Source of the DNA: Streptomyces sp. NRRL F-4489
GTDB lineage: Bacteria; Actinomycetota; Actinomycetes; Streptomycetales; Streptomycetaceae
Direction: 5' to 3'
DNA: 29,618 nt
Assembly (NCBI RefSeq): GCF_001509485.1
Contig: NZ_LLZI01000273.1
Coordinates: 1 to 29,618 of the forward strand
The notes below the pieces were generated by a model. It made no database searches. It was not told the origin of the DNA and saw nothing but the letters and a program-made list of their open reading frames with translations. Made by a program: the position numbers and the translations under genes. Below are positions 8,161-15,505 of the stretch, one piece after another. The stretch's first letter is position 1. Each line of letters starts with the position of its first letter.

Positions 8161-9066
8161 ATGGCGTCGACGACCAATGGCCAGTGGTACCCGCCCGAGT
8201 GGCCGGCCCGCATCCGGGCCCTGACGAACGGCGAACTGACGCCGCCCGCGCCGCGGCGGGCCGCGACGGTCCTGCTGCTGCGGGACACCGGCAGCGGCGG
8301 ACCCGCCGTCCACATGCTGCGCAGACGCGCCTCCATGGCTTTCGCCGGGGGCGCGTACGCGTATCCGGGCGGCTCGGTGGATCCCCGCGACGAGCGGCCC
8401 GTGGGGTGGGCCGGGCCCTCGCGCACCCAGTGGGCGGTGCGGCTGGGCGTCGACCCGTCCACCGCGCAGGCCATCGTCTGCGCCGCGGTCCGCGAGACGT
8501 TCGAGGAGTCCGGGGTGCTGCTGGCCGGCGACTCGGCGCGCAGCGTCGTGGCCGACACCACCGGCGCGGACTGGGAGGCCGACCGCGCGGCGCTGGTCGC
8601 CCACGAGCTGTCCTTCGCCGACTTCCTGTCCCGGCGCGGCCTGGTGCTCCGCTCCGACCTGCTGGCCGCCTGGGCCCGCTGGATCACCCCGGAGTTCGAA
8701 CCCCGCCGCTACGACACGTTCTTCTTCGTCGCCGCGCTCCCCGAGGGGCAGCGCACCCTCGACGTGTCCACGGAGGCGGACCGCACGGTGTGGATCCGCC
8801 CCGAGGAGGCCGCGGCCGGCTACGACCGCGGGGAGCTGCTGATGATGCCGCCGACGATCTCCACGCTGCGCGCGCTCCAGCCGTACGGCAGCGCCGCCGA
8901 GGCGCTCGCCGGGGCCGCCGCCCAGGACCTCACGCCCGTACTGGCCCGCGCCCGGCTCGTGGACGGCGAGATCGTGCTGAGCTGGCCCGGCCACGACGAG
9001 TTCACCAAGCACATCGCGACGACGGACGACGGCCCCGCCGGCGCCCCGGGAGGTAGCCCCGCATGA
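8161..9066 (+). CDS. Nudix hydrolase (NUDT19/RDCVF-like large form)
   Basis: A 301-residue Nudix hydrolase, longer than the usual 150-200 residues. The strand FAGGAYAYPGGSVDPRDE (about residues 61-78) and the Nudix helix AAVRETFEESGVLL (about 108-121, with the metal-binding Arg111-Glu112 ... Glu115-Glu116) are clear. About 35 residues separate the GG turn from the REx2EE helix, an insertion typical of the NUDT19-like group, some of which cleave acyl-CoA. The substrate is not predictable here. Its stop overlaps the start of the MBL gene as ATGA, so the two hydrolases are co-translated. Confidence 0.9.
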   Translation: MASTTNGQWYPPEWPARIRALTNGELTPPAPRRAATVLLLRDTGSGGPAVHMLRRRASMAFAGGAYAYPGGSVDPRDERPVGWAGPSRTQWAVRLGVDPSTAQAIVCAAVRETFEESGVLLAGDSARSVVADTTGADWEADRAALVAHELSFADFLSRRGLVLRSDLLAAWARWITPEFEPRRYDTFFFVAALPEGQRTLDVSTEADRTVWIRPEEAAAGYDRGELLMMPPTISTLRALQPYGSAAEALAGAAAQDLTPVLARARLVDGEIVLSWPGHDEFTKHIATTDDGPAGAPGGSPA

Positions 9067-9893
9067 CCGAAGCAGCCGCCCTCCCCGGCCGGCCCCGGAG
9101 CGGGGACCTCACCGGCCCCGCCACCCCCCGCGCGCACTGCGTGCTGGCCCCGAACCCGTCCCCGATGACGCTCGACGGCACCAATACCTGGATCGTCGCC
9201 GAACCGGACTCCGGGCTGGCCGTGGTCATCGACCCCGGCCCCCTGGACGAGGGCCACCTCCGGGCCGTCATCGACACCGCCGAGCGCGCCGGGCACCGGG
9301 TCGCGCTGACCCTGCTGACCCACGGGCACCCGGACCACGCCGACGGCGCCGCCCGGTTCGCCGAGCTGACCGGCAGCCCCGTACGGGCGCTGGACCCGGC
9401 GCTGCGCCTGGGGGACGAGGGGCTCGCCGCGGGCGATGTGATCACCACCGGCGGGCTGGAGCTGCGGGTGGTGCCCACCCCGGGGCACACCGCGGACTCG
9501 CTCTGCTTCCATCTGCCCGCCGACCGGGCCGTCCTGACGGGCGACACGATCCTGGGGCGCGGCACCACCGTCGTCGCCCACCCGGACGGGCGGCTGGGCG
9601 ACTACCTGGACTCGCTGCGCCGGCTGCGCTCGCTCACCGTGGACGACGGCGTGGCGACGGTCCTTCCGGGCCACGGGCCGGTGCTGAACGACGCCCAGGG
9701 GGCGGTGGAGTTCTACCTTGCCCACCGGGCCAACCGGCTGGCCCAGGTGGAGACCGCGGTGGAGGCCGGCCACCGGACCGCCGCCGAGGTCGTCGCCAAC
9801 GTCTACGCGGACGTGGACCGCTCCCTGTGGCCGGCCGCCGAACTCTCGGTGCGGGCCCAGCTGGACTACCTGGGGGAGCACGGGCTGATCTAG
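9063..9893 (+). CDS. MBL-fold metallohydrolase (LACTB2-like)
   Basis: A 276-residue metallo-beta-lactamase-fold hydrolase. The zinc motif THGHPDH supplies His87, His89, Asp91 and His92; later ligands are in VPTPGHTADS (about 140), LTGDTILG (about 160) and LPGHGP (about 200). A winged-helix-like C-terminal segment (VETAVEAGHRTAAEVVANVYAD) is typical of the LACTB2/glyoxalase II-like subgroup, which includes ribonucleases and thioesterases. There is no signal peptide. It is coupled to the Nudix gene by a 4-base overlap, and the same MBL gene lies near crp in mycobacteria (Rv3677c, recalled). The reaction is unassigned. Confidence 0.9.
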   Translation: MTEAAALPGRPRSGDLTGPATPRAHCVLAPNPSPMTLDGTNTWIVAEPDSGLAVVIDPGPLDEGHLRAVIDTAERAGHRVALTLLTHGHPDHADGAARFAELTGSPVRALDPALRLGDEGLAAGDVITTGGLELRVVPTPGHTADSLCFHLPADRAVLTGDTILGRGTTVVAHPDGRLGDYLDSLRRLRSLTVDDGVATVLPGHGPVLNDAQGAVEFYLAHRANRLAQVETAVEAGHRTAAEVVANVYADVDRSLWPAAELSVRAQLDYLGEHGLI

Positions 9894-9914
9894 GGGCGGG
9901 GCGGGCGCCTCTGG

Positions 9915-9937
9915 GGCGGGATGGCCCTCGGCCCGCC
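9915..9937. terminator. Weak hairpin between convergent genes
   Basis: GGCGGG (9915-9920) can pair with CCCGCC (9932-9937). It is the best local hairpin between the MBL gene (+) and the nucleotidyltransferase gene (-), but the stem is short and the region is so G/C-rich that chance is possible. Confidence 0.3.
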
Positions 9938-9976
9938 TGCGGGGGCGTCAGGCGCTCCGGCCCGCCCGTGGGCCCG

Positions 9977-10807
9977 TCAGGTCTCCTCCGGGCGGAGGGC
10001 CTTGGCACCGTGGACGGCCAGGTACTCCTCGGCCAGCCAGGGCGCGAGCCCGTTCAGCAGCTCGTCCAGGAGGGCGGGGTACGCGGCCGGGTCCCGCCCG
10101 GCGCGTGCCGCGGCGCGCATCGGGGCGGCACGCTCCGGGTAATAGCGCGCGAACACCTCGGCGGACGCGGCGAGATCGCTGGTCCAGCCGCCCCAGCGCG
10201 GCATCACGAGGGTGAATCCGGTGCGGACGAGGTTGCGGCACACCCCCCGGGTCAGCCGGACGCGCTCCCGCCCGGTGGCCGCGGCGGCCCTCCGGCGCAG
10301 ATCGGGCAGCCGGCGGTGCAGATCGCCGTTGGTCTCCCGGGCGAGCAGGGAGGTGGGGCGGTAGCGGGGCAGCGCCGCGGTCACGTCCGGGCCGCGCAGC
10401 GGCGTGCACAGGCAGGCCGTGAACCACGCCCCGTCGTACCGCTCCGCCTCGCTCAGCAGCCGCTCCCGCGCCATCAGCAGGATCCCGGCGCCGTCGATCT
10501 GCGGGAACGCCGCGTCCAGCGCCGCCTCGGCGGCCCGGGCGGCCGCGCGGTCGGCGCCGGTGGGCCCGTCCCGCAGGACCAGCAGCGCGTCCAGGTCGGA
10601 CACTCCGGGGACGGCGGTGCCGCGCGGGATGCTGCCGTAGAGGTACGTGCTGAGGACGCGGCCCGGGGCGAAGCGGGCGGCCACGGCGGCGGTCAGCCCC
10701 GCCACCACGGGGGCGAACGCCGCGGGCACCCGCTCCAGGGACCCTTCCCGTACGAAGCAGCCGTCCTGGTCGAGGCCCGTGCCCCGGGGGAGCTCACCGG
10801 TGGTCAT
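9977..10807 (-). CDS. Nucleotidyltransferase-domain protein (ANT-like)
   Basis: A 276-residue protein with a polymerase-beta-type nucleotidyltransferase core: LYGSIPRG (Gly58-Ser59) followed by VSDLDALLVL with the metal-binding pair Asp71 and Asp73. The second half (TNGDLHRRLPDLRRR ... GVCRNLVRTGFTLVM) resembles the helical domain of aminoglycoside O-adenylyltransferases such as ANT(9)/ANT(3''). Whether it modifies a drug or another small molecule is unknown, and resistance should not be assumed. The ATG at 10807 is favoured over the in-frame GTG at 10816 because CATAGT (10815-10820, complementary strand) stands 7 bases upstream, as in a leaderless promoter. I do not recall this gene in the mycobacterial version of the block, so it may be an insertion. 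Confidence 0.8.
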   Translation of the reverse strand: MTTGELPRGTGLDQDGCFVREGSLERVPAAFAPVVAGLTAAVAARFAPGRVLSTYLYGSIPRGTAVPGVSDLDALLVLRDGPTGADRAAARAAEAALDAAFPQIDGAGILLMARERLLSEAERYDGAWFTACLCTPLRGPDVTAALPRYRPTSLLARETNGDLHRRLPDLRRRAAAATGRERVRLTRGVCRNLVRTGFTLVMPRWGGWTSDLAASAEVFARYYPERAAPMRAAARAGRDPAAYPALLDELLNGLAPWLAEEYLAVHGAKALRPEET

Positions 10808-10912
10808 GGCGCCCACTATGGCGGGGCGGTCCGGCGGACCGCGAAGGAATTAGCGGGCGGGAAGCCGCACTCCGGGCGGTCGCGGCCCCACGGGGGCAAC
10901 GGGCGCGCGCGA

Positions 10913-10951
10913 ACGACGAAGGCCCGCACAGGGCGGGCCCTCGGTCGTCGT
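10913..10951 (-). terminator. Terminator hairpin after crp
   Basis: ACGACG (10913-10918) pairs with CGTCGT (10946-10951), and GGCCCGC (10921-10927) with the GCGGGCC at 10933-10939, giving a long hairpin with a small internal loop, 16 bases beyond the crp stop codon. It lies between crp and the nucleotidyltransferase gene, both transcribed leftward. Confidence 0.65.
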
Positions 10952-10966
10952 GTCAGGTGCGCGGCG

Positions 10967-11641
10967 TCAGCGCGAGCGCTTGGCCAGCCGCTCGACGTCC
11001 AGCAGGATCACGGCGCGCGCCTCCAGGCGCAGCCAGCCGCGGCCCGCGAAGTCCGCGAGGGCCTTGTTGACGGTCTCCCGGGAGGCGCCGACGAGCTGCG
11101 CCAGCTCCTCCTGGGTGAGGTCGTGCACCACGTGGATGCCCTCCTCGGACTGCACGCCGAAGCGGCGCGACAGGTCCAGCAGGGCGCGCGCGACACGGCC
11201 GGGCACGTCCGAGAAGACCAGGTCGGACATCTGGTCGTTGGTCTTGCGCAGCCGGCGGGCGACCGCGCGCAGCAGGGCGGTGGCCACCTCCGGGCGGGCG
11301 TTCAGCCAGGGCTGGAGGTCGCCGTGGCCCAGGCCCAGCAGCTTGACCTCGGTGAGCGCGGTGGCGGTGGCCGTGCGCGGTCCGGGGTCGAAAAGCGACA
11401 GTTCGCCGATGAGCTCGCCGGGGCCGAGGACGGCGAGCATGTTCTCGCGGCCGTCGGGGGAGGTGCGGTGGAGCTTCACCTTGCCCTCGGTGACCACGTA
11501 CAGGCGGTCGCCCGGGTCCCCTTCGTGGAACAGGGCGTCGCCGCGGGCGAGCGTGACCTCTCCCATCGAGGCGCGAAGCTCGGCCGCCTGCTCGTCGTCG
11601 AGCGCCGCGAAGAGCGGGGCGCGCCGCAGAACGTCGTCCAC
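10967..11641 (-). CDS. crp: cAMP receptor protein, CRP/FNR family regulator
   Basis: A 224-residue CRP homologue. The N-terminal cyclic-nucleotide-binding beta-roll contains [17 protein letters not shown] and the phosphate-binding cassette [20 protein letters not shown]; the C-terminal winged helix contains the recognition helix [20 protein letters not shown]. This matches Crp of S. coelicolor (SCO3571, 224 residues, recalled), which controls germination and antibiotic production. The start is the GTG at 11641: AAGGAG lies 7 bases upstream and the length agrees with the known protein, while the 44 upstream in-frame residues look like non-coding sequence. It is divergent from the endonuclease III gene, as in mycobacteria (Rv3676/nth), and a CRP-like site lies in the shared promoter region. 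Confidence 0.95.
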   Translation of the reverse strand: MDDVLRRAPLFAALDDEQAAELRASMGEVTLARGDALFHEGDPGDRLYVVTEGKVKLHRTSPDGRENMLAVLGPGELIGELSLFDPGPRTATATALTEVKLLGLGHGDLQPWLNARPEVATALLRAVARRLRKTNDQMSDLVFSDVPGRVARALLDLSRRFGVQSEEGIHVVHDLTQEELAQLVGASRETVNKALADFAGRGWLRLEARAVILLDVERLAKRSR

Positions 11642-11704
11642 GAGATCTCTCCTTGTCGACATGCTCCGGAGGACTGTGGTCCCCATCATGCCGGAATGCA
11701 AAAC

Positions 11705-11720
11705 AGTGCGATCAATCACA
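11705..11720 (-). promoter_or_regulatory. Candidate Crp-binding site upstream of crp
   Basis: Read on the minus strand, TGTGATTGATCGCACT has a perfect TGTGA half-site, a 6-base spacer and GCACT against the ideal TCACA. Equally it fits GTG-N8-CAC. It sits 64-79 bases upstream of the crp start in the crp/nth intergenic region, so it could mediate autoregulation. Assignment is by similarity to the known consensus only. Confidence 0.45.
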
Positions 11721-11867
11721 AGTTTGCCGGACCCGTGGTCCAAGCCATACGGCAGGGGGCCGATTGGGGTCACGAATCCCGGTGATCGGGTCGGATGTCA
11801 GTGGGTGGCCTTAGTCTGGCCGAGTGTCCAATACGCCGGTGAGAGCAGAGGACTGGGGGCCGACAGA

Positions 11868-13070
11868 GTGAGCGCCGGTCGCAATTCCGCTGTGGGCGAA
11901 CAGCCGCCCACAGGCGCCTCGAATACCGACAAAAGTAACAAATCGCCCTCCGGGGTGACGAGCGGGCGGAAGCCGGTGGCGGCCGCGTCCGGCGCGTCGC
12001 GCCCCGGGGCGGAGGAGGCGGCTGTGCAGGAGACCCCGGCGGAGCGGGCGGCGGACGCGCCCGCGGCGAAGAAGGCGTCCCCGGCGAAGAAGACGATGGC
12101 GGCGAAGAAGGCGTCCCCGGCGAAGAAGACCGCGGCCAAGAAGTCCGCTGCGGCGAAGAAGGCCCCGGCCGCCACCAAGACCACCGCGGCCAAGAAGACC
12201 ACCGCGGCCAAGAAGACCGCCGCCGCGAAGAAGACCGCCGCCGCCAAAAAGGCGTCCCCGGCGAAGAAGGCCACCCCGGGCAAGGCCCCCGCCCCCGCCC
12301 GCAAGCCCGAGTCCCGGGTCGCCATGGTGCGCCGCGCCCGCCGGATCAACCGCGAGCTGGCCGAGCTGTATCCGTACGCCCACCCCGAGCTGGACTTCAC
12401 CAACCCGTTCGAGCTGCTGGTCGCCACGGTCCTGTCCGCCCAGACCACCGACCTGCGGGTCAATCAGACCACCCCCCGGCTCTTCGCGGTCTGCCCCACC
12501 CCCGAGGACATGGCCGCGATCCCCCCGGAGCAGCTGGAGGAGCTGATCCGCCCCACCGGCTTCTTCCGCGCCAAGGCCAGGTCGCTGATCGGCCTGTCCA
12601 CCGCGCTGCGCGACCGCTTCGGCGGCGAGGTGCCCGGCCGCCTGGAGGACCTCGTCACGCTCCCCGGCGTCGGCCGCAAGACCGCCAATGTCGTGCTGGG
12701 CAACGCCTACGGCGTCCCGGGCATCACCGTCGACACCCACTTCGGCCGGCTGGCCCGCCGCTTCGGCTGGACGACCGCGCAGGACGCCGAGAAGGTCGAG
12801 GCCGACGTCGCCGAGATCTTCCCCAGGAGCGAGTGGACGATGCTCTCGCACCGCGTCGTCTTCCACGGCCGCCGCGTCTGCCACTCCCGCCGCCCCGCCT
12901 GCGGCGCCTGCCCGATCGCCCCGCTGTGCCCCTCGTACGGCGAGGGCGAGACCGACCCGGAGAAGGCGAAGAAGCTGCTCAAGTACGAGCTCGGCGGCCA
13001 GCCGGGGCAGCGCCTGAAGCCGCCCGCCGACTATCCGGGACAGCCCGCGCCCCCGCTGGCGGCCCCGTAG
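11868..13070 (+). CDS. nth: Endonuclease III with a histone-H1-like lysine-repeat extension
   Basis: A 400-residue DNA glycosylase/AP lyase of base-excision repair that removes oxidised pyrimidines. The catalytic core (about 150-370) has the helix-hairpin-helix [13 protein letters not shown] with the Schiff-base Lys271, the catalytic Asp289 in [13 protein letters not shown], and a [4Fe-4S] site Cys338-x6-Cys345-x2-Cys348-x5-Cys354. E. coli Nth is 211 residues; here about 150 extra N-terminal residues include a stretch (66-134) of AAKK, SPAKK and ATKTT repeats like the tails of histone H1 or HupS. Codon third positions in the repeat remain GC-rich and in frame with the enzyme. The GTG at 11868 is the likely start, but internal starts (for example the Met at residue 153, [10 protein letters not shown]) would give a tail-less enzyme. 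It is divergent from crp. Confidence 0.9.
   Translation: MSAGRNSAVGEQPPTGASNTDKSNKSPSGVTSGRKPVAAASGASRPGAEEAAVQETPAERAADAPAAKKASPAKKTMAAKKASPAKKTAAKKSAAAKKAPAATKTTAAKKTTAAKKTAAAKKTAAAKKASPAKKATPGKAPAPARKPESRVAMVRRARRINRELAELYPYAHPELDFTNPFELLVATVLSAQTTDLRVNQTTPRLFAVCPTPEDMAAIPPEQLEELIRPTGFFRAKARSLIGLSTALRDRFGGEVPGRLEDLVTLPGVGRKTANVVLGNAYGVPGITVDTHFGRLARRFGWTTAQDAEKVEADVAEIFPRSEWTMLSHRVVFHGRRVCHSRRPACGACPIAPLCPSYGEGETDPEKAKKLLKYELGGQPGQRLKPPADYPGQPAPPLAAP
12063..12269 (+). repeat. In-frame repeats coding AAKK/SPAKK
   Basis: Roughly 207 bases made of imperfect direct repeats of gcgaagaag and gcggccaagaag units separated by gcgtccccg or accgcc. They encode the lysine/alanine tail of the endonuclease III protein. 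The degenerate codons show protein-level repetition as well as DNA-level duplication, so copy number may vary between strains. Confidence 0.85.
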
Positions 13071-13133
13071 GGCGGCGGGCAGCGGGGACTCCACGGGGAC
13101 CGACCAGCGACGCGATGCCTTGAGGGGGCGCGG

Positions 13134-13862
13134 ATGACGAGAGCACGGGAGCAGTACGGCGCGGCGGAGACCGGTCCGGCGGCGGCCGGCCGGGACGCGG
13201 ACGCGGCGGTCACGGCCGAGGGCCTGCCCGAGTGGCTGGCCCCGGTGGCCCGCGTGGCGGCCACGATAGAGCCGCGCCAGCTCAGCCGCTTCCTGCCGCC
13301 CGAGGACGGCGGCCGGCAGTCCGCCGTGCTGATCCTCTTCGGGCACGGTGCCCGCGGCCCGGAGCTGCTCCTGATGGAGCGCGCCGGCACCCTGCGCTCG
13401 CACGCCGGGCAGCCCTCCTTCCCCGGCGGGTCGCTCGACCCGCAGGACGGCGATCCGGAGGGGCACGGTCCGGTCCGGGCGGCGCTCCGCGAGGCCCAGG
13501 AGGAGACCGGGCTCGACCCGTCGGGCGTCCAGGTCTTCGGCGTGCTCCCGCGGCTCTACATCCCCGTCAGCGGCTTCGTCGTCACCCCCGTCCTCGGCTG
13601 GTGGCGGGTGCCCAGCCCGGTGACGGCGGTGGACCGCGCGGAGACCGCCCGGGTCTTCACGGTCCCCGTGGCGGATCTCACGGATCCCGCCCACCGCGTC
13701 ACCGCCCGTCACCCCAGCGGCCACATCGGCCCCGCGTTCCTCGTCGAGGACGCGCTGGTCTGGGGTTTCACCGCCGGCGTGATCGACCGGATCCTGCACC
13801 ACGCGGGCTGGGAGATCCCCTGGGACCGCGCCAAGCAGGTCCCGCTCGACTGGCGCTCGTGA
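13134..13862 (+). CDS. Nudix hydrolase, CoA-diphosphatase type (NudL-like)
   Basis: A 242-residue Nudix hydrolase. The sequence LLMERAGTLRSHAGQPSFPGG (about residues 79-99, two overlapping parts) is the UPF0035 signature of coenzyme A diphosphatases such as NudL/NUDT7, and the Nudix helix LREAQEETGLDPSG (118-131) carries the metal-binding acidic residues. It therefore probably cleaves CoA or CoA-like diphosphates. The ATG at 13134 has TGAGGGGG upstream. It follows the endonuclease III gene by 63 bases and is 4 bases before the MarP-like gene, so the three are probably one operon; in mycobacteria the order nth, thioredoxin-like gene, Nudix, marP is recalled, and the thioredoxin-like gene is absent here. 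Confidence 0.9.
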   Translation: MTRAREQYGAAETGPAAAGRDADAAVTAEGLPEWLAPVARVAATIEPRQLSRFLPPEDGGRQSAVLILFGHGARGPELLLMERAGTLRSHAGQPSFPGGSLDPQDGDPEGHGPVRAALREAQEETGLDPSGVQVFGVLPRLYIPVSGFVVTPVLGWWRVPSPVTAVDRAETARVFTVPVADLTDPAHRVTARHPSGHIGPAFLVEDALVWGFTAGVIDRILHHAGWEIPWDRAKQVPLDWRS

Positions 13863-13866
13863 GACG

Positions 13867-15078
13867 GTGTCCGGCGTGAACGTCCTGGACATCCTGCTGC
13901 TGATCGCGGCCGTGTGGTTCGCGATCGTCGGTTACCGGCAAGGCTTCCTCGTCGGCATCCTGTCCGTGATCGGCTTCCTCGGGGGCGGCCTGATCGCGGT
14001 CTACGTGCTGCCGGTGATCTGGAACGGCGTCACCGACGACGCGAAACCCGGCACCTTCGCGGTCATCGCCGCGGTCGCCATCGTGATCGTCTGCGCCTCG
14101 GTGGGCCAGGCCCTCACCACCCACCTCGGCAACAAACTCCGCCGCCACCTCACCTGGAGCCCGGCCCGGGCGCTGGACGCCACCGGCGGCGCGCTGGTGA
14201 ACGTCCTGGCGATGCTGCTGGTCGCCTGGCTGATCGGCTTCGCGCTGGCGGGCACGACGTCCATGCCGACGTTCAGCAAGGAGGTCCGCAACTCCAAGGT
14301 GCTGCTCGGCGTGTCCGAGGTGATGCCGGAGCAGGCCACGACGTGGTTCCACGACTTCTTCGCGATCCTGGCGCAGAACGGCTTCCCGCAGGTCTTCACG
14401 CCGTTCTCCAACGAGCCGATCCACCCGGTCCGCCCGCCGGACCCGGCCCTGGCCAACGGCCCGGTGGCCGCCGACGCCCGGCGCAGCATCGTCAAGATCG
14501 TCGGCAGGGCGCCCAGCTGCGGCAAGATCCTCGAAGGCACCGGCTTCGTCTTCGCCCCGCACCGGGTGATGACCAACGCCCACGTCGTCGGCGGCGTCAG
14601 CGACCCGACCGTCCAGGTGGGGGGCGAGGGCCTCCAGGTCAGCGCCAAGGTCGTGCTCTACGACTGGGAGCGCGACATCGCCGTCCTGGACGTCCCGCAG
14701 CTGCGCGCCCCGGCGCTGAAGTTCGCCGGCCAGGACGCCACCAGCGGCAAGAGCGCCATCGTCGCCGGCTTCCCGGAGAACGGCGGCTACGACGTCCGCC
14801 CGGCCCGGGTCCGCGGCCGCATCCAGGCCGACGGCGCGGACATCTACCACCGCGGCACCGTCGACCGCGACGTCTACTCGCTCTACGCGACCGTCCGCGA
14901 GGGCAACTCCGGCGGCCCGCTGCTCACCCCGCAGGGCGATGTCTACGGAGTGGTCTTCGCCAAGTCGCGGGACGACGCGCACACCGGCTACGCGCTGACC
15001 GCCGACGAGGTCCGCACGGACGCCGTCCAGGGGCGGCACGTGACCCGGCCGGTCGACACCCAGGGCTGCGCCATCTGA
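13867..15078 (+). CDS. marP: MarP-like periplasmic serine protease with CvpA-like membrane domain
   Basis: A 403-residue membrane protease. Residues 1-130 hold four hydrophobic segments in a CvpA/colicin-V-production-like arrangement (NVLDILLLIAAVWFAIVGYR first). The chymotrypsin-like domain has His239 in TNAHVVGG, Asp270 in ERDIAVLDV and Ser348 in REGNSGGP. Cys218 and Cys401 match the pair that forms the activity-controlling disulfide of M. tuberculosis MarP (Rv3671c, recalled), which protects against acid and oxidative stress. The GTG at 13867 begins 4 bases after the Nudix stop, so translation is likely coupled. Substrates in Streptomyces are unknown; the name rests on architecture and position. 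Confidence 0.92.
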   Translation: MSGVNVLDILLLIAAVWFAIVGYRQGFLVGILSVIGFLGGGLIAVYVLPVIWNGVTDDAKPGTFAVIAAVAIVIVCASVGQALTTHLGNKLRRHLTWSPARALDATGGALVNVLAMLLVAWLIGFALAGTTSMPTFSKEVRNSKVLLGVSEVMPEQATTWFHDFFAILAQNGFPQVFTPFSNEPIHPVRPPDPALANGPVAADARRSIVKIVGRAPSCGKILEGTGFVFAPHRVMTNAHVVGGVSDPTVQVGGEGLQVSAKVVLYDWERDIAVLDVPQLRAPALKFAGQDATSGKSAIVAGFPENGGYDVRPARVRGRIQADGADIYHRGTVDRDVYSLYATVREGNSGGPLLTPQGDVYGVVFAKSRDDAHTGYALTADEVRTDAVQGRHVTRPVDTQGCAI

Positions 15079-15089
15079 CGCCGGGCGCG

Positions 15090-15127
15090 GGGCCGCGTAC
15101 CGATCCGCTGGGGACGGGGCGCGGCCC
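15090..15127 (+). terminator. Possible terminator after the MarP-like gene
   Basis: GGGCCGCG (15090-15097) pairs with CGCGGCCC (15120-15127) over a 22-base loop that can itself fold. It is close to the 3' end of the rightward operon and precedes the end of a small leftward ORF. Confidence 0.4.
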
Positions 15128-15155
15128 GGCGGCCGCCGAAGGCCAGGCGGGGCTT

Positions 15156-15353
15156 TCAGTCCCGGGAATGGCGCAGCCGCGCGCTCATCCAGCGCGCTCT
15201 GCGGCGCAGGATGCGCGGGATCCCCATCGGGTGCGCCGCGTCAGGGGATCCGCCGGATCCGAGATCCGAGGCGGTCCCGTCCTGCGTCCCCACGGCAGCG
15301 GCACTGCTGCGGCGGTTGCCTGCCACGTCACGGTAGTCGTGCGTCCAGCCCAT
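15156..15353 (-). CDS. Small basic hypothetical protein (65 aa)
   Basis: An open frame starting MGWTHDYRDVAGNRRSSAAA and ending with a strongly basic segment IPRILRRRARWMSARLRHSRD (two parts). I do not recognise a family. Support: third codon positions are mostly G or C, the basic C-terminal helix looks protein-like, and the frame is preceded by about 150 bases of non-coding DNA with palindromes. Against: it is short, the ribosome binding site is weak (GTGGG immediately upstream) and another frame (15185-15406) is also open. The upstream palindromes could be its operator. Confidence 0.5.
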   Translation of the reverse strand: MGWTHDYRDVAGNRRSSAAAVGTQDGTASDLGSGGSPDAAHPMGIPRILRRRARWMSARLRHSRD

Positions 15354-15400
15354 ACCCACGTCTCTGCCCGTGGCCCGAGGTCCGTAACCGCCTCCGGGAG

Positions 15401-15412
15401 GGCCAATTGGCC
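15401..15412. promoter_or_regulatory. 12-base palindrome GGCCAATTGGCC
   Basis: A perfect palindrome with an AT-rich centre, 48 bases upstream of the small basic ORF. Could be an operator; no regulator is assigned. Confidence 0.35.
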
Positions 15413-15432
15413 TATGCGCGAGGCACGTGGCC

Positions 15433-15454
15433 GTTCGTCGGACGAACGTTCGTC
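15433..15454. promoter_or_regulatory. Two overlapping perfect palindromes built on GTTCGTC
   Basis: GTTCGTCGGACGAAC (15433-15447) and GACGAACGTTCGTC (15441-15454) share the middle GACGAAC. Three alternating copies of one 7-base arm within 22 bases is the pattern of a TetR-like operator binding two dimers. It lies 80-101 bases upstream of the small leftward ORF and 52 bases past the epoxide-hydrolase-like gene. Confidence 0.5.
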
Positions 15455-15505
15455 TCACTGTACGAGTACGGGGGGTCACGCCGGGGAGCGGGCCGCGCGG
15501 GGCGC

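Noticed and set aside
12063..12269. Repeat stretch considered as a non-coding microsatellite
   Set aside because: The units vary in synonymous positions, stay in frame and lead straight into the endonuclease III core, so it is coding.
15185..15406. 73-residue alternative ORF in the MarP-epoxide hydrolase gap
   Set aside because: It starts inside the palindrome region and has a less protein-like composition than the overlapping 65-residue frame.
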